A stretch of 64,000 nt of DNA from positions 372,001-436,000 of the forward strand of contig LODT01000013.1 in NCBI GenBank assembly GCA_001606155.1, read 5' to 3'. The notes below the pieces were generated by a model. It was not told the DNA's origin, made no database searches, and saw nothing but the letters and a program-made list of their open reading frames with translations. Origin of the DNA: Tieghemostelium lacteum. Lineage: Eukaryota; Evosea; Eumycetozoa; Dictyosteliales; Raperosteliaceae. Position 1 is the first letter of the stretch; every line of letters begins with the position of its first letter. The position numbers and the translations under genes were made by a program. This document shows, one piece after another, positions 1 to 11,686 of the stretch.

Positions 1-135
1 GTATATAAAAATTATTATGACTCACTCATCAGTGGGGAGTTGATCAATCATTTTAATGATATCACTGAAGTCTAACATTTTACCTATTTTTTTACGAAAC
101 GACGAATTTTTTATTTTTAAAATTTTTATTCAAAG

Positions 136-1088
136 TATTTAAATCGTCATTTACCAATAATAAAGGAAATAATAAAAGTGTTATAATTAGATTATATGGA
201 AAAGGTAGTGAGAATTTAATTGATAGAAAAGCAGAATCACATGTAGGTATATAGTTTTAAGAGTTCACATAGGAAGTAGAATAGAATATTAATATTTGAT
301 ATCAGATACAGTATTTATTAAGTAAGAATGGTGTAGGTCCTAGATTTTATGGTACATTTGAAAATGGATGTATTTATGGATATATAGAAGGTGATCAATT
401 GCAATTGGAAGATTTGGCCAATAGGGATAAATTAAAATTGATTGCTAGTGAGGTATCTAGATGGCATTCATTGGATTTAGATGATTTAAATAGAGAACCT
501 GCTGCATTTAGATACGTTAGATCATGGATAAAAACATCAGTACACTCTTTAGAGACTTTGGGCGACATTGGTTTAGATTTAGATTATTATATTAAAGAGT
601 CTGAACATTTGATTGAGTTCCTCAAGAACAGATACCAAAACGAAAGTAAACATGTAACCTTTTGTCATAATGATCTTATTCCTAGAAATATGATTTACGA
701 CAATGATAATGATCAAGTTAGATTTATTGATTTTGAATACAGTGGTTACAATTACCGTGGTTATGATTTGGGTAATTTCTTTTGTGAGTTTTCAGGATTG
801 GATTTAGATTACAGTAGATATCCAACCGAGGAAACTCAAAAACTCTTTTTAAAGTACTATTTATCATTTCAACATGGTTATAACGATATTTCCATGGTTG
901 ATTCAAATGAACTCCATCAATTATATATAGAAGCAAACCATTTCACTCTTGTTAGTCATTTAATGTGGGGATTCTGGGGAATAGTTCAATCAGCCAACTC
1001 CACCATTGACTTTGATTATATTGATTATTCCAAAAAAAGATTTAAACAATATGATTTAGTAAAAAACAAAGTATTCGATTTAAAATAA
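136..1088 (+). CDS. Ethanolamine/choline kinase (5' part unresolved)
   Basis: A cytosolic kinase of the choline/ethanolamine kinase family, which phosphorylates ethanolamine or choline with ATP as the first step of the CDP-ethanolamine/choline (Kennedy) pathway. Two exons are visible, 136-242 and 306-1088, separated by a 63-bp GT..AG intron in phase 0. Exon 1 carries the nucleotide-loop region (VIIRLYGKG). Exon 2 carries GPRFYGTFENG, the Brenner-type catalytic motif HNDLIPRN (about nt 664-687) and the metal-binding IDFEYSGYN...DLGNFF. The match is closer to ethanolamine kinases (ETNK1/2) than to bacterial relatives, but substrate preference is inferred. The 5' end is not resolved: the usual segment with a GITN motif is not evident in the first 135 bases, so the start is either upstream of the window or altered. 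Confidence 0.85.
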
Positions 1089-1246
1089 TTACCCAAACTC
1101 TCCCAAAAAACCTATATAGATAATTTAATAAATGTACAGTAAATTAATTTAATTCAATTCACTACTAAATTCAATTAATTTTAATTTAATTTATTAATAT
1201 TTAATTTTTTTTTTAATTTTTATTCTTATTTTTTAAGAAAGCAAGA

Positions 1247-1897
1247 ATGAGTCAATTTGACAACTTGGAATTTAAAACTAATAGTAATTTATTTTCAAAT
1301 GTAAAGAATGGGTCTACACAATATTGGAATGATATTCAAGTTCAAGGAGAAGGATTGTTATCAAAATTAAAAACTAATATACCCTTCACAAATAACAAAC
1401 CAGTTGAACAACCTACCTTTTATGAAGAAGTTCAACAACAAACTACTTTATCCTATTTTCAAGTGAGTAGACTTTAAACACCCTAGATATTCATAATTAT
1501 ATATTAATTTTAAATGTAGAGGATTACAATATTTTTGATATTTATAGCATTAGGTGTTGCATTTATTATAATGTCAACATTCTTTATTATAACACCTAGA
1601 ATATTTGCTAAATTTTATACAGCAGGTTCAATATTCATAATCATAGGTTTAGTGGTTTTAGTTGGTGTTAAAAAACATTTACAGAATATGTTCTCATCAA
1701 CAGAACGTTTCTATTCATCTATAATCTATGCATTGTCAGTTGCTGCGACTCTATATTCAGCACTTAGTTTACGATCTACACCTCTGACTTTTATCTTTGT
1801 AATTACACAATTTCTAGCTATTATATGGTACTCTCTATCGTATATACCTTTTGGACAAACCATGTTAAAAAGTTTAGTTTCAAAAATAATATCCTAA
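1247..1897 (+). CDS. SFT2-family Golgi vesicle transport protein
   Basis: A four-helix membrane protein of the Got1/Sft2 family, which acts in retrograde vesicle fusion with the Golgi in other eukaryotes. There are two exons, 1247-1462 and 1520-1897, with a 57-bp GTGAGT..TAG intron in phase 0, giving 197 aa, the usual family length (about 200). The N-terminal 70 residues are hydrophilic. Exon 2 opens with RITIFLIFIALG and holds four closely spaced hydrophobic segments, with the family's FTAGS/FYTAGS-like turn and a LxLRSTPLT loop before the last helices. The start is the first ATG after an A-rich leader. The gene lies downstream of the ethanolamine kinase on the same strand, but the two are separate transcription units. 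Confidence 0.85.
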
Positions 1898-1940
1898 GAG
1901 ATAGGATATGTATGATATTATAATAATATATATATTCAAT

Positions 1941-3232
1941 TTATTTATTTGTAGATCTATGTTTAATTGTATTACTATTACTACTACTACCACTATTAGA
2001 GGTAGATGAAGTGGTTGAAGATGAAGTTGTTGAACCTGTAGATACATTGGAAGTATCTACAAAGAATAGGTTAATACAAGTAGTATTCTTGCATTTGGAT
2101 TTTTCCAACAGCTCATGCCATTGTACTATAAACCAAGTGGCTATATATTGCAATATCTTTCCAGAGAGAGACAATTCATGTACTCTAGCTATACTCTCAA
2201 AATAAACAATCTTGCAAGATTTCCAATGGATTAGATTTAAAATATAAGCTACAAAACACAATGGAACACATGTACCTGGTCCATTGCAAAGTATTATATC
2301 TGGTCGCTCTCTAAACACTAACATGAATGAATAAAATAATGATATAATCTTTTAAAAAGATTGTTAGTTTAGATTATATCTCCACATAGTGAGTCACTAT
2401 ATACACATACTGTTGTAAAAATACTACTGAAATAGGATTGACCAACATTTCTGGCTCTTGGTATTTTCTTTATAGTATAGGAATTGGTTTTCTTTTCTTG
2501 AAATTGTTGAACCTTTTGTTCAGAGATCTTGTCAGCATTTGACATTACATAGACCATTGGATCTACACGTTGATTGTTGAGTTTAGAAATGAGGTAAAAC
2601 ATCTCTGCTGTGTGACCACCTGATCCTAGAATAACCATAGCTTTCGATGGTTTATGATTGGCATTTGTGTACTTTGATTCCAGTGTACTTGTAAACTCTC
2701 TAATTGAATCCTGAGATTTTGACTCTTCATACTTCTTTCTCTTTCCAAGGTACCCTATTAACTGTGTTTTTAGTGTTTCTGCCAATGTCTTTGGTTTACA
2801 TGACAACACATAAGAAAGACTTGACAACTTATCAGAGAGTTCAGCCTGATGATTATGCATCAGCCTTTCATTAACAACACATATACAAGGTTTATCCATG
2901 GAAAGTGTCTCTAAAATACTTCCACTGCCACCATGTGTAATAATCAATGAAGATGCTTCCATATCCTCCTTAAGTGATGGTTTATAATTGTAATAGTAGC
3001 TGGAGAACCCTTTAATCTTCAAACATGATTTTATCTCCTTTTCCCTCTCTTCAGTAGTCTTGCATTGTTCATTCACTGAATAACATAATTTACTCTTATG
3101 ATTTCCTACTTGAATTACTAATCTATCATATCCAAAATCATACAATAACTGATGAAATTCCAGTGAATCTATAACCTCTATTAGATCTTCAAATTTAGTT
3201 GTTCCAACAGTAACAAAAACCTGCATTTTCAC
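1941..3232 (-). CDS. Fused ALG13-ALG14 UDP-GlcNAc transferase
   Basis: Single-chain version of the enzyme that adds the second GlcNAc to the dolichol-PP-GlcNAc N-glycan precursor on the cytosolic face of the ER. There are two exons, 3232-2411 and 2348-1941, with a 62-bp GTATGT..AAG intron in phase 0, giving 409 aa. Residues 1 to about 195 are ALG13 (GT28 C-terminal fold): FVTVGTTKFEDLI at the start, and THGGSGSILETL plus VVNERLMHNHQAEL as the UDP-GlcNAc-binding part. Residues from about 198 are ALG14: VILGSGGHTAEM, then across the splice VFRERPDIILCNGPGTCVP, then YFESIARV and FIVQWHELL. In animals and yeast these are two polypeptides, ALG14 anchoring soluble ALG13. No clear N-terminal membrane anchor precedes the ALG14 part here. 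The last 35 residues are Ser/Thr-rich. Confidence 0.9.
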
Positions 3233-3407
3233 CCGCTCTTCCTTTTTTAAATAATATTAAATTAAAAAAAAAAAATATTATAATTAATATTATTATCCTC
3301 TGTGATGTGGAAAACTACAAATTTAATAATTTATTTTAAAATCATATCAAATCTCTAAAGATTAAATGTCAAATTCAATTGGGTAAATAAAAATAAAAAA
3401 TTTATTT

Positions 3408-4850
3408 TTAACCTCTACTATAGAGATTTCTAATTTGTAAAACTTGACCTCTAGATGTTGGTGGTATTTGAGTTTCCAATTGTTGTGGTGATAAATTAAT
3501 TACATAGTGAACAAATTGTTTTTGATTTTCATTTAAAATATTCCAATTAGCCATGGCAGCAGGTGAGATACCTGGAGGTGGTGGAGTACCACTCCCAGGT
3601 TGATTAGGGTTTTGTTGAGGTTGTTGTTGTGGTTGTTGCTGTTGATACATATTAGGTCCACCCATTTGGTTAGGCCCACCCATTTGGTTAGGACCTCCCA
3701 TTTGCATGCCTCCCATTTGATTAGGACCCATTTGATTAGGACCCATTTGCATACCTCCCATTTGATTTGGTCCCATTTGGTTTGGACCACCCATATGCAT
3801 AGGACCTCCCATTTGGTTGGGTCCACCCATACCCATAGGTCCACCCATTTGGTTGGATCCTCCCATTCCCATAGGTCCGCCCATTTGGTTGGGTCCACCC
3901 ATACCCATTGGGCCACCCATTTGGTTAGGACCTCCCATTTGGTTGGGTCCACCCATACCCATTTGGCCACCCATTTGGTTAGGTCCTCCCATTTGGTTAG
4001 GCCCACCCATATTCATAGGTCCATTCATATTACCTTGAAGATTCATTGGAACAGGTCCACCTCCACCTTGAATTGGACCATTGCCTTGATTGAACATTGG
4101 TGGAGATGACTTATTTAGAATCTGTTGTGCATTAGCTTGAGAAATCATTCCTAGGGATACCTGTGCATGTAAGAGTGCCAATGCAATCTGAGGATTTGCA
4201 ATTAGCAGTGATCTTGCATGTTCAGGTTGAGTTAATGACAAGTGTTTAAATTTAGACAACATATCAAAAAGTTGCTGTGAATTGGAGTTCTCTATAATCA
4301 TTTGTATCTGGTCTTTTTGTGGACCTTGATTCATGGGTCCTGCACTTATATTTTGGTTCCACTGGTTCTGTGGACCTTGATTCATTCCTATATTTCCAGA
4401 AGTCATGTTCATTGGTTGTACTGGTCCACCTCCACCTTGAATTGGACCTCCACCACCACCTCCACCACCTCCCTGTTGCTGTTGTTGTTGTTGCATCATT
4501 ATTTCATTCATTAGAGCTTTATCATTATCAGCATAACTGACTCTCAAAGTTCTCTTATTTAATTCTCTATTATTTAAATTTCTAATGGCACTTAGTGCTG
4601 TCTCTGTATCTGCATATTCACAAAACCCATATCCTTTAGGTTTCTTTGAATCTCTATCTTCAACTAATCTAAAAGAAATAACAGGCCCAACCTCTGAAAA
4701 TATCTCAATTAACTCTTTCTCACTTGCATCATATGGTATATTACCAACTATTCCAATTTTCAATTAATATACTCTATCTAATAACATAATACAAAACAAC
4801 ATTTATTTATATTTACCAAAAACACTCTTAGGATTAACAGGTCTAGACAT
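3408..4850 (-). CDS. Cleavage stimulation factor subunit 2 (CstF-64)
   Basis: Nuclear RNA-binding subunit of CstF, which binds the G/U-rich element downstream of poly(A) sites during mRNA 3'-end processing. A 34-nt first exon (4850-4817) encodes MSRPVNPKSVF and is joined across a 69-bp intron to 4747-3408, giving 457 aa. Residues about 10-88 form one RRM, with RNP2 VFVGNIPY and RNP1 KGYGFCEY. Residues about 150-215 form the CSTF2 hinge (QLFDMLSKFKHLSL, LLIANPQIALALLHAQ). A Gly/Met/Pro/Asn/Gln repeat tract follows (GGPNQM units, genomic 3650-4020). The last 60 residues are the conserved C-terminal helical domain that contacts Pcf11/Rna15 partners in other species. The repeat tract takes the place of the MEARA-type repeats of vertebrate CstF-64. 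Confidence 0.93.
3650..4025 (-). repeat. GGPNQM-type coding repeat in CstF-64
   Basis: Imperfect short tandem repeat inside the CstF-64 coding region. Units of 5-7 codons (GGPNQM, GGPMGM, GPNQMGG) recur about 20 times, and on the + strand they appear as a recurring CACCCATTTGGTTAGG-like unit. The repeats keep frame and amino-acid pattern, so they look selected at protein level or expanded by slippage. They also create long but meaningless open frames in the other five frames. Confidence 0.9.
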
Positions 4851-5324
4851 TTAAAGATCTTATATATTTTTATTTATAATTAATGTGTTTTACCGACTAA
4901 AAAATGAAATTTTGAAATAAATTGCAAATTTTTTTTTTGAAATTCAATATTCAATATTTTTATTATTTACTTTTCCACACAACATCACTTTTAAAAATAA
5001 ATTAAATAAAAAAATAAGTTTTATTTTATTTAAAAAATCAAGTTATAAGTTGATAATTATTTCAATTAAAATTTGAAATTTTTGAAAAGGTGTTACATTA
5101 AGTAAATAGTCCATTTAATGTTTAGTGATGTAACAATGGAAATCTAACAATTCTATAAATATTCAAAATGTTTTTACATTTCAATCATTAATCTAACAAA
5201 TAATTAAGCAATTAAATTAAATTTCCAATTAAACAATAACAATTAAAATAATGGACTCTGTTTTCTAGTTAATTAAATTTAATATTTAATATTTATGTAC
5301 ATTATTACAATTGTGGGGATAATA
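4851..5324. other. Intergenic, AT-rich, no gene seen
   Basis: Lies between the 5' end of CstF-64 and the 3' end of the TOM1-like gene. Contains A/T homopolymer runs and no convincing open frame or RNA gene. The part next to 4850 is presumably the CstF-64 promoter. Confidence 0.6.
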
Positions 5325-6485
5325 TTATTTGAATATTGATTTTATACCCTTCTTTTTCTTTTTTTCTTTTTCAGTATTTGTGTTGGTGGTGGTGGTTGAG
5401 GTGGAAGTGGAGGTATTAGTGGAAAGTAATGGTTGTTTACTAGTTTCTAAATCATCATTTATACCCATTACTTGTACACTATCATATTCACCACTTTCTA
5501 CTCTTATACTCTCGTGAACTATACTCTTTCTAGGAGGCATTTTTCTAAAGAGAATAATAACAAATACCGATGGAAGAATTTCAGTGATTCCATAGTAAAT
5601 GAATACATTGATATAATTAATATCCAGATTTCTATAAAAACTAATAGTTAGGAAAATCAAAGATCTTCCAATAAAACATGCTGTACATAAGAGAGTGAAT
5701 AAAATAACTTCTATCAATTTTCTCTTTTTTCCAGGTGAATTGATTGGATTTCTTCTCAATTTGAGAGTCAATTTGATTCCATAGTAAAAGAATCCAAGTC
5801 CAGCACCCAGAGACAATACCGAATAAAAAGTATTATCAATTTTATCCACTAATTCTCTGTGATTTTTCAATGTATATATTAAAACCCATATTGCAACTTG
5901 TAATACATATACAATCAATATCAAAACCAAAAATATTGGTCTAACTTTTGCTCTATAAGTTCTAGTTTTGTTTCTAGAATGATAAACGATTTCAATCCTA
6001 TATTACAATTTACATATTCATATTAATACACCATATCTTTTAAAAATTTACACATGCACCCATAAAAACAAAATTCCATACCAAAATAATATCAATAGAC
6101 AAAAGGTAGTAAAGAACGTTATACAACCAAAATCATCGATCATTGTAAATGGTTCCACACTAAATTTACCCATATCAAAGGTTGAATTGGTCTCTACAAA
6201 TGTTATTACAAAAAAGAATACAGTTCTCACTATAGTTTAAGTAAAGGTGTTAGATAATGTCGATATCTCTTCTCAAATGAATTGTACATTATACTTACAT
6301 AGACATGTTAGTGATAGTAGAAATAGAAATGTCTTTTGAGTCGAGAACCTTCTAATTGGGAATTTTCTAATTTGATGTATTCTGAATAATTGTACAATAG
6401 CTATTATCAATAATAATGCATAGAGTGATCCCAAGACTATAAATATATCTTTCAGTGATGAAACTGATGCATTATGTGCCATCAA
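5325..6485 (-). CDS. TOM1/THH1/TOM3-family seven-helix membrane protein
   Basis: Multi-pass membrane protein related to plant TOBAMOVIRUS MULTIPLICATION 1 (Pfam THH1/TOM1/TOM3), thought to sit in vacuolar or endolysosomal membranes and distantly GPCR-like. There are three exons, 6485-6299, 6229-6082 and 5997-5325, with introns of 69 and 84 bp, and 335 aa. The splices restore family-like segments: LTCLLRTVFF across intron 1 and LILFWIEIVYHSR across intron 2. Exon 3 contains VLQVAIWVLIY, SLGAGLGFFYYG, LRRNPINSPGKKRK and the family C-terminal signature YGITEILPSVFVIILFRKMP. Seven hydrophobic segments are present, followed by a Ser/Thr/Lys-rich cytosolic tail ending in KKKKKGIKSIFK. The cellular role is not known from sequence. 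The assignment rests on the ordered motifs rather than on a search. Confidence 0.8.
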
Positions 6486-6816
6486 TAATCAACAATGCAG
6501 TGAGTGGACACTACAAAACAAGAGTGGTTATGAATTTTTATTAATAAAAACTTTTTTTGTTTGGGTTTTTGATGGAAATTTTGTGTAAAATGTAAAATCT
6601 GTTCTGAGATCTATTTTTAAAAAATCATTTTGATATGGTCTTGTGTGGAATCGTATAATATTCTATACTTTATTTGATAGAACAAGTTATAACACCGAAT
6701 AAATAAATTAATTTTTTTTATTTTGTTTTTTTAATTTTTTTTCAATTTATCTTAAAAACAGTTGTGGGACACACTTTACTTGCATGACACCCCACAAACT
6801 GTCGAATCATTAAATA
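6486..6816. promoter_or_regulatory. Divergent promoter region
   Basis: 331-bp spacer between two divergently transcribed genes (TOM1-like on minus, Erf4-like on plus). It includes T-runs at about 6713-6745, followed by a CA-rich stretch just before the + start, as is common at dictyostelid transcription starts. No other feature seen. Confidence 0.5.
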
Positions 6817-7670
6817 ATGTCATCAAATCAAACCAATAACACAAATAATAGTAATAAGAATGTTAATTATCAAACTGTAAACATTCAGAGAGATTACAGA
6901 GATATTATAACAAAATTTGAAAAAGACTTTCCTCAAGAACTGCAAGGAAAAGTAACTCAAAATGAATTTGAATATACAATAGATAAAATTAACGGTTGGC
7001 TTGAAGTGGCAGAGACTGTAGATGCAAGGAGTATATTTCAAGAATGTGTAGGATGTTTGACATTCTATTCATTTTATCTATGTTTTAATGATAAATATAA
7101 AACAGTAGGTTAACTTGAGATACATATTGAATAGCGGAGACTAAGAGACACGAAGAAGTATTAACATGACTATCATTGGTTATATAGTGTGTAAATAAAA
7201 TTAAAGAATTTATAAAAGAGCAAAATGAAAATGTATATAATCCAAAAGGGGTAACATGGTTAAATCCTATAAACAATGGTTTCTTAAAAATAGAGATACT
7301 AGTACACCAAAAAGAGTCTATTAATTCTACATTTTCATCATCATCGTCTTCCTCATCATCACCATCCACACTTATACCAACTAATAATGCCACAACAAGT
7401 CCCAGCAACACAGCTATAGGCAGCACAACCATTTCATCAACCTCTTCAAATACTTCGAATATAGAACTTACACCAATGTCACATAATAATACTGGACAAC
7501 ACGAAAGACAAAAATCTAGACCCCACCATAAAATTGATATTGTAGATGATAGAGTAATACAAAAGCCTGAAACTATTCTCAATGTAAATACAAATAATAA
7601 TAATATAGTAGATCTGTCATCTGATGAAGATGAAGAATTAGATTCTTCATATGAAACATCTTATTCATAA
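6817..7670 (+). CDS. Erf4/GOLGA7-like palmitoyltransferase subunit
   Basis: Accessory subunit of a DHHC protein palmitoyltransferase (yeast Erf2-Erf4, human DHHC9-GOLGA7), acting on Ras-type proteins at ER/Golgi membranes. There are two exons, 6817-7104 and 7188-7670, with an 83-bp GTAGGT..TAG intron in phase 0, giving 256 aa. The conserved core spans about residues 22-125: VNIQRDY, FPQELQGKV, FEYTIDKINGWL, then CVGCLTFYSFYLCF and, across the splice, KIKEFIKEQNENVYNPKG, which matches the GOLGA7 pattern without gaps. The remaining 130 residues are Ser/Asn/Thr-rich and end in an acidic SSDEDEELDSS segment that human GOLGA7 lacks. No membrane helix is visible, which fits the family. Confidence 0.85.
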
Positions 7671-7740
7671 GATAATAAAACCCTTATTTTATATAAGATT
7701 GTTCAACAGTCTGTTTTTGTTTTGAATTTTCAAATAATTA

Positions 7741-10700
7741 TTATACACCATTTTTATTAATTTTTTTCAATTGAATAGATTTACCAAACATGTGTAACCT
7801 ACCATGACTTGATAAATATATAAAACCACCTCTTTTTAGTTTATACACCAAGAGTGATATTAATGCTATTCCGACAACAACTGACAGCACTACCACTGTG
7901 GGTATAATCCATTTTTTAGAACTGGAATTATTAGAGCAGCCATCACTGGGATTAATTAAAACTGACATGTTTGGATCTAAGATGCACTCATCTATACAAT
8001 GAGGCATTGATATTCCAACAATAACTTCACTGTCAGTCTTTGAGAGAACTTTGGTTGAGGAGTAGGTTGGTTTACCATCAGATAACATTTGATCAATGAA
8101 TTTTCCATAGAACACTTTACCCTCTTGTTCAATGGTAAAGTAGTCTATGGTATCTATATTGTTTTGGTAAGAGTTTATACTGGTTGTACATTGACTATCT
8201 GATTGAATATTGGTACCCATTGTCAATTGTAATGTATGTAGAGCCGATTGGAATTCCCATTTCTTTATATTCACTGAGATTTTGATATCATCTTTCTTCA
8301 ATGCCATTTCCACACCTGCAAATGTAATGTTCATATCCTGTGGTACTTTATAGATTGTATAGGATATTACAGTTTCTGTACCATTTGGTTTAAATGTGTA
8401 GGTCCATGTATTATCATTGGGTTTGGCAGTCAATTTAAATTTACCTTTTATAGGCAGGTCATAAATCACACTTTGATTATATGACATTTCTTTAATGGTT
8501 AACAGTGATATTTCAAATTTAGTTTTGTCATTGGATATAGTGGTTGAATTTTCGTTGATAATAACACTACTATTGGATATCAAGAAGTTGCATAGTGGAC
8601 CAGCATAGCCATCTTTACAAACACAAGTGCCAAAGTTATTACAACTACCATGTTGACCACAATCTGGACATTTAATGTTATCTCTGTAGATGTAATAATC
8701 TTTAGTGGTAAGGCCTTGAACTTTAAGAATTAATAAATAACGTGGTAGACCTTCATCAGGTTTAACAACAAATGTAATATTGCTTGAAAAGGCACTTATA
8801 ATAGGACATGGATTGTAATTTACTGTTATTTCCAAAACTGTTAGATTCACACCAAAGTAACCATATATAATAGATTCACCTCCTTCAGAGCCAGCTGGCA
8901 CAATTGCAGATATAATTGGAAATGATTTTCTGAATCTAACTGATATATATCCAATGTGATTTCCATTGGTGACATTAACTGTGTAGGTCTTTTCTGGTAT
9001 TTCAAATGTATTGACCAAACATGATAATGAATTTGAAGAACCTTGAGTTGGGTATATAAAGCAGATGAATTCATTATTTAGTTTTATAGTAGTGGTAGTA
9101 GAATTTCCAAGATTAATACCAGTCATTGAAAATTCATAACCATTGTACACGGGTACATAACTGATATGATATAGGATTATACTTTTATCAGGGACAAATG
9201 GAATTTTAAATGTAACTGGTGTTGTTGATAGTATAGTTAGATTGAAATATCCTAATTGTTCTAAATTTTGGAGCCATAGGTTTGTACCTGATATCCAAAT
9301 AGTTTGGTTATGTAGCATCACTTTATGATAGGATTTATCAATTAATGGGCTTGTCACAAACTGATTTGAATCTCTTGGAGGATCAATAAAAGTGCCATAA
9401 TAGTTTTGGTATATACTATCCATTGTCAGTTTTGTGAAATTTGAAGTTAAATTGATTACACTGTCTGTTAATTTAAATCAATGTAAGTTTAATGAAAATT
9501 TTTTAATATTGGAGTTGAATGTATATACATACTACAAGGTGGATAAGTTGTATCATTGTCATTGTAATTTGAGAATTGATTTCCTTTAATGAGTATTTTA
9601 GTTGACTGGTGATTGACATAGCATAACAAACAACTAGGCAATTGTCCTGTGAATTGGTTGTTTGATAGATCCACTTTAAATTTACAATATTCAGCTGAAA
9701 GAGTTCCTTGAATTTTATTATTAGATAAATTCAAAAACAAAATATTTGAGTTGATTGCTGAAAATCTTGGAAGTGAAGTAAAATTATTGCCACTAAAATT
9801 TACATCTACTATATTTAGAGGTAAACCTGGGTATTCACTAATTGACAAATTATTTAGTGATCTAATAGAAAAATGAATTAATTGATTTGTACAATTTAAT
9901 TTAAATATATAGTAGATAATTACAGTGCAAGAACAGAAGGAGCAAAATTTTCAAATGGAATTTTACCATTTATATTAAAATTAGGTGAGTTTTGAATAAC
10001 ACTATATATTATTTTATACTTGTTAATATGGGTAGTAAAAATAAATAGGTCTTTAAAAGAAATCTTACATTGTATTCAAAAATGTATTGTACCCCAATGT
10101 TATTGTTGAAGTTGTAACAAAATTTATATTATTAAATACTCTATAAATTGGTTTAAATGGTTAGACTAAAATGAACATTTTAGGTAATTTTTATAAATAT
10201 ACCTACACATTTCCAATTTTACCAATATATGGGAATTGATATGTATTGGTTGTCAACGATAAAGAAAATACTTCACTGTATATAATGATTGGATTAATAT
10301 AACTGATTAACAAAAGAGAGATATTTGATATCTTACACATTATTATTTACTAGTGCATAAAATGGTAATAATAAATTTTGTAAATCAATAGGTATTGGTA
10401 ATGTAGATGGTATTTGAAAAGTACTGGAGTAAAATAGTGTTAATATGAAAGAAAATATAAATAAATGTAAAGAGAAACTTACACACTAGTTGATGTTATA
10501 AAGTTTGGACTAAAATCAGAATCAACCATTAGCTTAAATATAAAAAATTGTTTTGGAGAAACTAAATCATTTACGAATGTTACCCAATTGTTTTGAAATT
10601 GAATATCTGTATTTATAATGACTCTGTAAAATAATTAACAACTATTAATAATTATTATTATTGTAAATACATACAATGTAAAAGCTGATGGAAATGTACT

Positions 10701-11475
10701 GATTTCATAGGTTTCAGGGTTTAATGGGTTATTTATTAAAATTCTATAAAATAGTTAGTAAAGTTTTACTAATTTGTTAAGTATATTAATATACATACAA
10801 TAAGGAAATATTTAACCTATATTGAAGTGAGGGTAAAACACTAATACCACAATTTTCACATTGACTATTGAATAGAAATTTGTCAATATATATATATATT
10901 GTAATGGCATATTTAAATGTAAATCCTATATACATACATTGAAACTTCAGTTTGATGGATTTGAATATAACTATCTAAAAAATCACCCATTGGGATGTTT
11001 AAAAGTTTTCTATTTAATTGTAGGGCATTAGTGTTAATATTCAAATAGAAGAATTCATTTAAATTAAATTATCATAAATACATTGCAGTTAAACTAGAAA
11101 AAACTGTTAGATTTGGTGGTATTGATGTACCTTCAATATTTCCTGTTAGGGTCCTAAAGATGTTTAAATAATGTATTAGGAATTAATTTAACCAAACATA
11201 GTAATATAGTGAAACCACTTACATTTGTCCTAAAATTTCTCCTCTACATATAAAATATGGGTTGTCTAAACAAAACTCATATGGTTCTGTAGGAAACTTT
11301 GATTCTAATTGATAATTTGTCCTAATCTTTACTAACTCATTGTCTAAAAATTGAATATTCATTAATAACTATTTAAATCAAAATAGATTTATTCGGTATG
11401 CATACATTCTTCAATTGGTATACACAATGCAAAATTGAGTATTGTGAAAACAAATAAAAATGTAAGATGCTTCAT
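7741..11475 (-). CDS. ComC-type LRR/IPT/EGF receptor-like protein, copy A
   Basis: Large type I surface protein of the dictyostelid ComC family (cell communication/adhesion proteins with EGF and IPT/TIG domains). The start at 11475 gives a signal peptide (MKHLTFLFVFTILNFALC). About a dozen short exons follow, each close to one leucine-rich repeat, split by AT|GTAAGT-type introns in phase 2 (for example GNIEGTSIPPNLTVFSSLTAM). A longer LRR exon (about 9848-9533) is spliced across 68 bp to the last exon, 9464-7741. That exon encodes an LRR cap ending YPPC, IPT/TIG-type domains, an EGF module (CPDCGQHGSCNNFGTCVC), the ComC sandwich domain (FAGVEMALKKDDIKISV), one membrane helix (IPTVVVLSVVVGIALISLLV) and a short basic tail. 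Exact coordinates of the small exons were not all resolved. Ligand unknown. It is a tandem paralogue of the next gene. Confidence 0.85.
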
Positions 11476-11686
11476 CTTTATTTGTTAAAACTGGTTTTGT
11501 TAAATTTTAAGTGATTTGATTGATAAACCAGCACCGAAATTACCAGAAACAAAGTTTACTTCGGAATGTTCCATTTATTCTAACATTATAATCAAGAGAT
11601 TTTTACTTCAAAATAAAAAAAAAACTAAAATATCTGAATGTTGTAACCACCCTATCTCTTTGGGTTGGGAATACCTACATTTTTTA

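Noticed and set aside
3650-4020. Regularly spaced repeats considered as a CRISPR array
   Set aside because: Units are contiguous coding repeats without unique spacers, in a eukaryotic gene.
3533-4109. Long open frames on both strands over the CstF-64 repeat, rich in Trp/Lys or His/Ser
   Set aside because: They are alternative frames of the GGPNQM coding repeat; the RRM, hinge and C-terminal domain fix the true frame.
7085-7582. Open frame on the minus strand, 165 codons
   Set aside because: Antisense to the spliced Erf4/GOLGA7-like gene and its low-complexity tail; no recognisable domain.
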